DNA of 64,000 nt. Source: Syncephalis fuscata (lineage: Eukaryota > Zoopagomycota > Zoopagomycetes > Zoopagales > Piptocephalidaceae). Under the pieces are notes generated by a model that saw nothing but the letters and a program-made list of their open reading frames with translations, did not search any database and had not been told where the DNA came from. Below are positions 24,180-34,277 of this stretch, piece after piece. Each line of letters opens with the position of its first letter. The stretch's first letter is position 1. The stretch is taken from the NCBI GenBank assembly GCA_025786725.1, contig JAHLTZ010000008.1, forward strand, positions 434,001 to 498,000, in the 5' to 3' direction. Made by a program: the position numbers and the translations under genes.

Positions 24180-24332
24180 ATGAAGCTTTCCATTGCCGTC
24201 GTTTGCACCATCCTTGTGGCCTTGGTAGCTACTACAGCTATCGTGGATGCTAAGCCAGCTCGAGTCCGTCGTGCCGTCGCATCATTGAATAGAAGAGAAA
24301 TAAACAAAAGAGCTGTTAGCGCTCCATTCTAA
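24180..24332 (+). CDS. Small secreted peptide precursor with dibasic (Kex2-like) sites
   Basis: A 50-residue protein, too short for usual ORF cut-offs. Residues 1-24 (MKLSIAVVCTILVALVATTA, then IVDA) are a textbook signal peptide with likely cleavage after Ala24. The remaining 26 residues contain three dibasic sites, RVRR, NRR and NKR, dividing it into AVASLN, EIN and AVSAPF. The two hexapeptides both follow a dibasic pair and start with Ala-Val. That is the layout of Kex2-processed repeat or pheromone-type precursors, though very short. A TTTATA box lies about 60 bp upstream, a pyrimidine-rich leader precedes the ATG, and AATAAA lies near 24563. The coding stretch is clearly GC-richer than both flanks. 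No cysteines in the mature part, and no Cys-aliphatic-aliphatic-X end. Function inferred only from layout. Confidence 0.65.
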   Translation: MKLSIAVVCTILVALVATTAIVDAKPARVRRAVASLNRREINKRAVSAPF

Positions 24333-25328
24333 TTGGGACATTCAAGACATTGGAATTAGTAGTAAATTGGACTTTCAGTTCAATTTACTTTAGGCATATA
24401 TCCGGCGCAAATCAAGATCATTTGACAACTACCCGTTTAGTCTAGTAATATATCAAGTTCCAACCAATGCTCCGATCTATTCAATTTCTAACCAATGGCA
24501 CCATTGTATCATTAACAGGCCTTGGATTTAGTTGTACCTATTCAACTATTCAGTTTTTTATTAATAAATACATGGTTTCATTCTAACTTGACCAAGTTAT
24601 CATTTTTATGCTCGTGTTTTATTTGCATTAGGCAATTAGCAATAATAATTAATTAAATACATTTTTAAATTTACACACTTTAGCACTTCAAAATAGTTAA
24701 ATGCTTTCTTAATAACTTTTACTTTTATTATTTAGCTGTTCATGTAAAATTTAATACTGCCTAATTAGCTATAGCCATTCTAATCGTTTGACCGACCATT
24801 GCTAGCATTCTCCGCATAAATACTGTGCTTATTTATCACACTGCGAGAATGACAAATACTATTTATAAACAGATGAGTTTAATTCATTAATAAATGAAGT
24901 GTAAATAATAAAAGTCAATCTACCCAGCATGTCAGTACATCATAGAACAAGTGAAGCAATAGTGAATTAAGAATAAGTCATTTGACACCAAAACTACTCA
25001 TTATCATAGAACGTATATTCAGTATATTAAAAGATCAATTAAAAGAATAAAAGTCATTTACACCCAAAAAACACTCATTATCCTAGAACATGTTGTCAGT
25101 ATAATAGCGAATGTATTAAAAGAATAAAGTCATTTGGCACCAAAAATCGATAATAAAAGATATTAATTTCCACCGCATTATAGAAGATAGAATAATAATT
25201 TCAGCTAAATATGTTAGACCATAGTTTGAAAAATAAAAACAATTAAAAGTGGCTAATTGGACCAATATATAACAAAGCTATTTAATTTCCTGAAAGAACG
25301 AACATGATAGTGCAAACAACAACTGCAG
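24333..25328. other. Intergenic region between peptide gene and CWH43
   Basis: AT-rich 3' flanks of both genes, with a three-unit tandem repeat at 24970-25150. No gene recognised. Confidence 0.55.
24970..25150 (+). repeat. Short tandem repeat, about 70 bp x 2.5
   Basis: AAGTCATTTGACACCAAAA-CTACTCATTATC-TAGAAC, followed by TTCAGTAT-A and AATAAAAG, recurs with small changes starting near 24976, 25049 and 25128. The AAGTCATTTG-CACC start resembles the outer end of the miniature inverted-repeat family (GTCATTTGACCACC). Confidence 0.5.
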
Positions 25329-28300
25329 CTAATCGAAATAACGAGGCTCGTCGAACACATGATAACGATGGCCGCGTAAACCATCATTTCGGAATTGCGC
25401 CGGATAATGTAGCGCTGTCGGTATATTGGACTCGGGTACGTAATTGCCTAGAGGTACACGATTGTCTTCTTCAGCTGCCAGATTGTCGTGATGTCGTCTG
25501 TTTGCCTCAGCAATATCATCTTCGACGCAATGAGGAGTATCAAACAGTTGGAACTTGGCCGATTGGATCTCAGTATCGGTAATACCGCCATGTGAGATAC
25601 GAGCATAGGCTAATCGTTTTAGACCGCGGAAGCCAATGTATTCGCACCAGCGATCCCAGTCGGTAGGATCAACATCGTTCAGTTTTCCTTCGCCCATAAG
25701 AATGTTGTATATTTCACCAAATGGTTTGGATACGACGTAGCCTAGGAAAACGATTGGATTTTTGCTAGTGCTAGCAATGCGTGCAAGCTCGGTTGTTTGT
25801 AATCGACGATCAAGCAGATTCTCATCTTGTCCGTTGTGCGAAACAATAACATCCACGTCAGTGCCGTAGACATCTAATGTGGCGTAGATTGCACATGCCA
25901 ATTCACCATCGGGCGATGGCAGTAAATGATGTGAAGAACGCTTGATGGGGAATTTGGAAAGCATGGTACAGCCCCAGGTATGTTTACTCGAAGCAGGTCC
26001 ATAGTCAGTATACATATTCAATACTTCGCCCAGTGACTGAGTAAGATCACGATTGCCAGTAATAATGCGTTGAAGGTCAGATTCAAGCAGACCAATCACA
26101 TCAATACCAAGTTCTTCTATGGCCGCACGCATACGTTCCTCGCTTGCCCACATATCGTTGTCGATGCCAAAATGTATGGTCCAAATACCGGCTGTAAAGG
26201 CGCGATGTTCGGCAGGTGTGTAAGACTGTGGCGTTTGAAGCTGAACACGCGACAGATACGCTAGTGCGCCCAAAGCACAAAGGGTAATTGATGTGATTTT
26301 GGATATTGCGCCTGTTGAACGACGGCGCTGTTCGTAGGCTTGCTGTATTTGTGGATGCTGCTTTTCGTACGAGTAAAGATTTAGGTGAGGGCGAGCACTA
26401 GCGCTTAAAAAGCCAATATTTAACGCAATAGCCATAACGGTCATTACAATCCAGGTGCGTTCGCGCAATAGTGGCCCACCTGGTACGAATTCATAGGCAA
26501 CTGTCCATACGTGAGCAAGCATCAAGACGTTGTAAGCCAGTAGCGCAACGGCTAACGAGCGTCCCAATGGTTGAGCCCCTAGAGAAAGAATAATATTTGG
26601 GGCAACAGAGAACAGGAATACGGCAAATCCCAATCCGCCGATAAAGCTTAGCCATCCAGAGGCGGCAGAAAAGGTAAATATAGATATAATACCAAATATT
26701 GACCAGCCTGGTAGTAAAGTTAAGCGGCTCTGGGCTAGATTAAGACCGCCACACATAGCCACAAGCACCAAAAATCCCCAAGGAACTGGCTGTGCACCAA
26801 GGTGTGGGTAGCCATCGACTGCCCAGCGTAGCGGCGTTGTCGAGTCGGAGAAGACGGTGTGCAAGGCAAAGAGTAGCGCACCAAATCCTATCGATGCACG
26901 GGCCCAGCTTGAACGACCCATAGATTCTTTTGCTGCTGCTGTCTTTATATCTACCGAGGATGGCCGAGAAGAAGTTAAAAACTGGTAGTCTCGATAGATG
27001 GCAATGGTACTGGCTGCAACACCAACTAGCAAGCCGGTCATATTCCAGCCTCCGTTTTGAGGATTCATAATGGGCCAGATTGGATTATTGGTACGCCAGG
27101 CAGCTTTAGCCACGCAACTTGCAATGAGACCCAGTAGCCATGAATAGGCGTCACGATCCGACGTGTGTGCGGAGAACGAGGAAAACCAAGCAATGCATGC
27201 CAAAAACGATCCACCGGCCGTAAAATATAGTCGATGTTCTGGTGCAGGAAAATGGTAGGCGGCCAGGGTCAGCACGGTGACAAGATGGAAGATGCCGCGG
27301 TAATTGCAGGCTAGACGGCGTATAATAGGTATACCAAGTAGTACGGCACCCATATTAGCAAATAGATAAAGCTCGTCGCCGCTAAGTCCCATGTGCCACA
27401 AGGGGAAATACCAAATGGCCAATGGTACTGCGGTAAGCAACGACCAAAAGACGTAGCCAAGATAAACATCGGCTGCAAAGTAGACGCTTTCACTGGTTGT
27501 AACAGATGATAGCCAGGACTGGACAAGTGGCCATCCAGTAATAGATGCAATATTAGAGCCAACGGATGAGCTGTTGATCATAGAAGAGGCCGAACGTTCT
27601 GTAGCGCGGCCTGTATCCATAACCAATACTTGCAATCGGCTAAAGCACCAGGCAGAACAAGCATCAAATGCAATATCATAAAAGATAAGTGACCATTCGA
27701 ACAAAGCGTAAAAGCTATACGCTCCTTTAACTTTGTGTACTTTATGTTGAATGAAAAAGTAGGCGAGTGGACCCAGCGATGCACCAAATAGAATACCAAG
27801 TCGTTTGCGCCACTTGACAGCATGCTGAACTTTTACGCCTGAAAGACGCCGTTCGTGCCAAATAGTACCAATCATATATGGAAATGTACATAGAATGTAG
27901 AGTAGCATACCAATATCATGAATATCGTGATCATCGGTCGATGTAATATAAACAAAAACGCCACAAGCAACGGTACGTATAAGGCCAATGCCAAAAACGG
28001 TTTTGGCAAGTGTTGAAGGATAGTTCATTTTGCTTGATGCGTGCAAATACCATAGACTAAGGATGGCAAAGCGTGGGCCAGCTGCTAATGCAATAATAAT
28101 CTGGAATATCGATCGAGCAGGATATCGATCACCAGTAGCTGCACTGACACTAGGAAACCATTCATCCGGATAGCCATAGTATTGATTGCGTACAATTTTG
28201 TCAAAATGCGTGTAGCATGCAACAATGAGTGCAGTCACAAATGCGCCTAACTAGATGTTAGATTTTATAAAGTTGTTATATAAATTGCCTGACTTACCAA

Positions 28301-28472
28301 TAGCAAATATAGTGTGTAATTGCGAGAAAAACACACCCGGAAGTCTTACGAGTACACCTTGAGATTTTGCCATCATTAATTCAGAATCGGTATCGCTTTG
28401 TCCGCTATTGCTACTACTTGGCACACCCTCCTCGACAGGACGATGCTTTTCCGATGTACGATGGCGCGGCAT
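25329..28472 (-). CDS. CWH43: CWH43: GPI-anchor lipid remodelling protein
   Basis: Multi-pass ER/secretory protein that replaces GPI-anchor diacylglycerol with ceramide and is needed for wall integrity. Exons 28298-28472 and 25329-28246 (intron 51 nt) give 1030 residues. The N-terminal third matches the FRAG1/DRAM/Sfk1 (PGAP2-like) module (FHTIFAIGAFVTALIVACYT-like start, YNPSTLAK, FEWSLIFYDIAFDACS). The middle is a polytopic Cwh43/PGAP2IP region. The C-terminal 260 residues are an endonuclease/exonuclease/phosphatase-like domain: [86 protein letters not shown]. I chose MPRHRTSE at 28472; an in-frame ATG at 28562 would add 30 residues and cannot be excluded. No frame breaks across about 3 kb. 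Confidence 0.95.
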
Positions 28473-30701
28473 AGGTAACTTTACTACGGTAGAAATGAGA
28501 TTAGAGTAGTAAAACAGAAAGCATAAGTTGTCATGGAAATAGAGTACATATTGCAATGCCATGTTATATATATATATAATTATGATATAATTAATGACGA
28601 TTAATTAATTACTCACATTGTTAATTACAGTATTGGGCCACTGCACTACTACCAATGTCAACTGTGATGTCTTAGAGTTGCAGATCACTCAATATCCACA
28701 GCTATTTATCAGTCACCTTTTAATAAATAAGGTTGACTGGTGGCGACGCTTTTAAAAATAAGGAATAGGTTTACGTGCAACACCTTAAACAAATAATTCA
28801 ATTTAATAAATAGTTTAACCTTTAAACCAAAGTACAAATAGGAGAGATAGCAGCAATAACTAGATATAAAGCGTAAAATCGATAGATTTAACAACAGCGA
28901 CAATAGCAATAATGGTAGCACCCTCTAGTGCCACTTCTTCTTCTTCTTTTTATAAATGACTAAGCTGTATCGGTCAAAATCACACCATTTGCTGAGATGT
29001 CCCCCTTTTAGTCAAATCAGTCTATTTCTTTTTTTACAATGAATATTACTCACGTCCCTCCTTTTCCCAACTACTTACGAGCCGTAAATGTAAAGATCAG
29101 CGCTTTCCTTTCATGCTAGCCCCCTCATAAATAGACGTCCGAGTGCTACTTTAAGCAGACACTACAGATGAACACGTAATCGACTGACAAACAAACGCTT
29201 CCTGCCTCTACGATAAGCATCGCTGAGCAGCAAAAACAAGTCATTTCATTTGCGTACTGGGCCTAAAATGTCCGTAATTGATCGGAGCCTTCGGTTTAAT
29301 TATCGGAATAATGCAATATACCGTTCACCGAGGACTGTGACATCACTAATTAAAATGGTAAGTGCACTGATTGCCATCCTAATCCGCTGATTAATGCTTT
29401 ATGGCCAATCTCCTTTTTGGATATTGATTCATTATGGCCCATATGGTAGAGTGTTAAGGCCGGATCAATAAAAATTAAATCATAGTCAAATAGTAATCAT
29501 AATCATAGTTATTACTAGTATTTTTGTTGTTGTTATAGTCAAACTATTTAATTTATTAGTCAATCATTCTGGATAGAAACAGGTTATTTTGATCATTTGT
29601 ATACATTAATGGTTTTTAATCAATCACATTCTTTATACATCACAGTATAATTAACAGGTTACTATTCAATAGCATTAGCAATAAATTATAAATGTAAAAA
29701 GTGACCATTGACAATAGATTATATTGTATTCTACTATGCTGGCTGTACACATACACAGATCATTATATAAATGCATTCATGCCAGTGCCTGCTCCAGCTG
29801 TCTCTGCCTTGTTATTTGCCCAGCCTTCAACATCGTCATTGTAGTAACTTTTATTACTACATGAAAACCGGTTTATTCCCCATTAGTTCGCACGATCTTT
29901 CCTTCCTTTCTCTCTCTCTCTCTCTTTGCCTTACTACAAATTTATTTCTACAACCACGCACAAAAGTGCATACATACACCTACACACGCTCACTCTCACT
30001 CTTTCACAGACATTGTCAACTTGAATCTTTTCTTTCATTTTACTCATCTTATTTTATTCAGTTCTCATCTGTTTTATTAAATCAACTCTATTGCTTTCTC
30101 TGTACTTGTTCTGTGCATCTGTGCATTCTAACCAGTCGTATTCTGCATTCAATCATTCCTTACCAACACGACAAACCCACCGTGTGAAATCTTCTGCCTA
30201 TTTGATTGTCTACAAGAATGAATAGTTGCTTTGTTCAGCAATTTAATTTAGTTTCCGTTTAATGGTCCGACTGGCATATCTCTGCATACTGTCATCTTTT
30301 TCAGTGTTTATCAGTCCGACACGTCATAAATTCATACACATTGCTATCCATCAGCCAATCAAGACGTTTAGCGCCGACGTGAACCGCCTTAACAAGATTC
30401 ACTACAGCTATTTGCTAAACTACGACAATCGTCGATTTATTAAGAATCCATCATTTATTGGGCGTGTGATAGTTGTACTTCCTCGTCAAGGTGTGTAGCT
30501 TTCACTTCATTCCCCGTGTTATTCTACTATTCAAATAACAATTCTCATTCTTGTTCTCCCTACCTTCCAATAACCATACCATCATCACCATCACCACCGC
30601 TATTACAATTCAGCCTTTGCGTTTATCTGTCCTAGTTTCATTATTGCCAATTGTGTTACATTACCTGTTTATATGACTATTTCTCGACTATTCATACACC
30701 A
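28473..30701. promoter_or_regulatory. Divergent upstream region of CWH43 and the PAS gene
   Basis: 2.2 kb between divergent genes. A strong pyrimidine tract (TTTCTCTCTCTCTCTCTC core near 29907-29926, CT-rich to about 30250) looks like a fungal promoter or leader for the plus-strand gene. Open frames at 29771-30187 and 30262-30498 follow this composition and have no family signature. A possible leader exon is listed at 29268-29357. Confidence 0.45.
29268..29357 (+). other. Possible 5' coding exon ending in a GTAAGT donor
   Basis: Thirty codons open from ATG (MSVIDRSLRFNYRNN, then AIYRSPRTVTSLIKM) end exactly at the strong donor GTAAGT at 29358. GC content is higher than in the flanks. It could be the first exon of the PAS gene, with a long intron, or chance. 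I could not find an acceptor that joins it convincingly. Confidence 0.2.
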
Positions 30702-32599
30702 ATGAAGATGGAAAGTTCTTATTCATCAAGCTTGGAAAAGGATATAGCCGATATTCCCTCAAGTACATTGCTAGTCACACCTTCTCTATCCTATTCGCAT
30801 TCAGATTCATCGGCAACCACCACCAATGACTATGATGACGATGATGACCACAACAGCACCGATAAGCTTTGTCATGACCATGATTATGCAAGTAGCGATA
30901 TCGATGGTAAAGTATTCCAGCTAAGTACGAGTCGATCTGCATTATCATCGGTATATCCGACTTCGATAGAAGCATCGAGTAACATTCTATCATCGTCTTT
31001 GGCTTCTATAGCCTCCAATGTATCTTTATCTTCGTCAACATCGTATATTCGATCTCGTAGGCGTGCACCGGCTACAACACTTGCTACTTCGCCTGTAACT
31101 AAAGCAATTGTCATTCCATCAACAACAGATGCTGCCACGTATGCTGCTGCCACAATGGAATCACTTCCCAAATCTGCATCTCCCCTTTATTCTTATGATG
31201 AAGATACACACTATAGCTCGCTTGATACACTGAATTACGATGAATTCAGATTTATTATAACGGAATTCGGCGTTATTAGCCATATTAGAGATAGACCAAC
31301 TGTGGAACAGCGTCGATTTCCTTTATCCTCCTACACACCTTCACCCACCACACCCGGCGGAGGACTTGCCACTTTAACACGTATTTGTGCATCAGCACTC
31401 GGCCTTGGCGGCGATAACACAGATGATACAACGGCCAATACTGAGGCTCATTCTTTATTATCAGCGTCATCGGTTTCATCACGCGTCTCTGCCATTACAC
31501 TCTGTTCGTCCAAAGCCATTGGTCAACCGATATTTCGCTACGTTCATAATGATGACCTGCCTGTACTATGTCGCACACTTAGTCGAGCCTGCGCTCGAGT
31601 ATCTCGTTGTGCCATTCGATGGTCATCTGAGATAGATCAAGACCATATGACTAGAAGGCAAAGTACTCTATCTAAAGATACACCTATTAACAGTGCCGAT
31701 CACAAATCAGGAAACCATTTAGCGACTACTTCAGTAAATTGGCGTGGGTATGGATTACTATTTGTCAATTTGATGATTTTATGGTTTGTACTTTGCGGCG
31801 ACCTTTAGACGATGAAGAAGACGAAGAAGGTCATGGTGGCTCGTTAGAAAGACGCCGTCATACATTTAGCGGTATAAGCGGATTTCTCATTAATCTTTTA
31901 TTACCAAATAGTGATGAAGACGAAGAAGACGACGACGACGACGATGATGATGATGATAAAGAAGTATATGAAACATGTATGATAACAGATGATAAAAATC
32001 AGCAATTATTTAGTAATAATGAAGATGAAGATGATATTTTTAATAATACTGATTTCTTACAATCTACCATTAATACAACGATGACAACAATAACATCTAA
32101 AACCGATGATACTACCATACCTTCTACCATGGATGATCAAACTAGATTGACTATTATACCAACTGTTAAACATCTAGTTTCATCGTTTTCCCTTAATGCG
32201 GTGATATCCAATACACCACCAGATCAAGGAACAACAACAACAGCCAACTCTCCTGTTGTTACTACAACACATGCTCATGCTGTTGGCAAAGTAGTAGAAT
32301 CGCCCAAATGGAGAGTCAACACTAGCCAATATACTTATTATCATAATAATGCCAATGATAATAGCAATGGTCAAAAGATAAATGACCATCAAGACAAAGA
32401 CCGTTTATCGCAAGATGGCAACGATAAACACAACACTGATCAACGTCAAACAGCTACTTCATCACCTGCATACTTGATGAGTATGTTTACCAATTGGACC
32501 GGTACAACTAACCTTCAAAATACGGTGGTGGATACGGTAACACGCTACACCTACGGCTTATTCGGTCAGCAACGCCATCATTCCTCGCATTCTTCGTAG
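30702..32599 (+). CDS. PAS-domain protein with acidic C-terminal region
   Basis: Starts MKMESSYSSSLEKD and runs 632 residues after one correction. N-terminal 170 residues are Ser/Thr-rich. A PAS fold follows (about 180-370): YDEFRFIITEFGVISHIRDR, a Pro/Thr loop, then SKAIGQPIFRYVHNDDLPVL and CRTLSRACARVSRCAIRW; its last strand appears as WVWITICQFDDFMVCTLRRP in the next frame. A Glu/Asp-rich stretch and a Thr/Asn-rich tail follow. Similar PAS-fold proteins are common in zygomycete-grade fungi as putative sensors; ligand unknown. The two frames join near 31736-31740 (AAATT). Adding one base gives 1899 nt, a whole number of codons. The alternative is a 65-nt intron at 31744-31808 (GTGGGT...TTTAG), which also fits the phase but would remove the final PAS strand and lacks a branch point, so I prefer the frame correction. 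Confidence 0.65.
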
Positions 32600-32887
32600 T
32601 ATAATGAAGCCGGCCTTCATTTGTTTGATATACGATTTTAATTGATGTGTAATGCACGCATTACAACGTATATCTTTGATTCTTTTATCTGTTGTAGTTT
32701 TAACTGTTATAATACATATTATGTTTATCTACGTTATGAATAGATTTCAATTATTGTAAAGTGTAATAATGTGAATACAAATAATAATAATAATTTTATT
32801 TTAACTATCTATGCCAGGTTGACTGAATGTATTTATTATAGACTGTCAGTTTAAATATGACGTTAATTCACTATGCTGTGTACTGCT

Positions 32888-34277
32888 TAAATGATCGGCA
32901 TTGTTTGAAATAAAGCCATAGCTGATATTGCCAAATAGACAGATTTACTTGCTATGCTACATGTAAAGTTTAGCATATATCATTTTTACGCTTAATCGGT
33001 TAAGCCGTGTAATCTAGATTTAATCCATCAGCCTATCGCGTTGTAAAGAGCTTACAATATTAATGTTCAGACAATATAATGACAGCAATAAAGACTCTTT
33101 TGCAATAAGTGTACAAGAAAACACACGGTTTACTACATATTACACTAATAGTTACATGTACTGAAGATTCTACTGGAATGGTTGTAGCTGCTTATACGGA
33201 AGACTAAAGCAATTACGTAGTACATTGGTCATAGACGGTTTTAGACGACTCATGTTTTATTACGACATTTTCTGCAACTATCACAATACATAAGCTGGCT
33301 TTACTGCTCCTCCGAACCAACATTGTATCTTTATCTTCTCTTTCTACTCTTTACCACTCAATATACGCTACACTCATTCGTTCTTACTGTCCTTTGTTGT
33401 TCAATATGCTTTACGCTCGCTAGACGTCTAATGATTACAAGATCACTGCTGGTTGCTGCTATACATACTAAGATAAGTAGCTGTCATGTGTGGTGTAATG
33501 CAATTGGCCTTTTACTATGTGAGCATTTGTAGATATATAGCCAACTAGACGCTATATGATTTTGTGGCCTGTATTTCAGTGTGCTGCAAACGGTGCTAGA
33601 TTGCACATAGTTGACTGACCTTTTTTAGTAGTAAATATGAAGTTTGCTATGAGCTTGTTCGTTTGGTTGCATTGATAAGTATTTGGGTGTAAGTGCAGTA
33701 TCAGATTTCTACTTGCCTGTTTTTGAATTGAACTGGGTATGGCGATAGAATCGGGTGTTGTTTTTTACAGCGTTTGTTAGTGGGACTCCGCATGAAATTG
33801 CATAGGATTTATACAATACAACGTATACAAACTGCCTCCATGATTGTGCGCGAGAAAGCTAGCCAAAACGCAGTTGTTGGTATGGTTTTATGAACGTGAT
33901 AGATGCTGGGGTCTTGATCGGGGGGAACCCCCCTTGCTCCGTGTTATTACGGATCATAGCTATTAAAGATGGCTGTTCCAGTGCTCTATCACTGTAACTA
34001 CGCGGGCAAGCAGCATTGCACAGTCAAATCGCATGGCGGTATACTTATTTCTTTTTAAACCGATATAGATTCAAGAATGCTGCTGTTCAACAAGAATATG
34101 GCCGTAGTCTACTATTTATCTACTTGGTTTGTATTATTCTATTTATATTTGTATTAAATAAAAATAAACTTTTTGTACATATCAAAATGTTATAATAGTT
34201 AATGTAATTACAGTTGGACTATTTATTTGACAATCATTTCAGTGATTTATTTAGTTAATTGCTTTTTTATGTTATTA
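32888..34277 (+). repeat. 1.39-kb direct repeat, left copy
   Basis: Almost identical to 41863-43257; I see only scattered single-base differences and short indels. Boundaries are sharp: TAAATGATCGG at the start and ATGTTATTA at the end, with unrelated flanks beyond. No coding signature; a 69-codon open frame (33323-33532) is identical in both copies but has no family features. A 14-bp palindrome GGGGGGAACCCCCC lies near 33918-33931. Confidence 0.9.

Noticed and set aside
29771-30187. 138-codon Leu/Ser/Cys-rich ORF
   Set aside because: Composition mirrors the pyrimidine-rich promoter tract; no family signature.
30262-30498. 78-codon ORF ending near a GTGTGT donor, considered as an upstream PAS exon
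   Set aside because: Phase does not join to the PAS frame with any acceptor I could find.
33323-33532. 69-codon ORF conserved in both 1.39-kb repeats
   Set aside because: Identity follows from the whole repeat being duplicated; the translation has no domain, and its first codon is not ATG.
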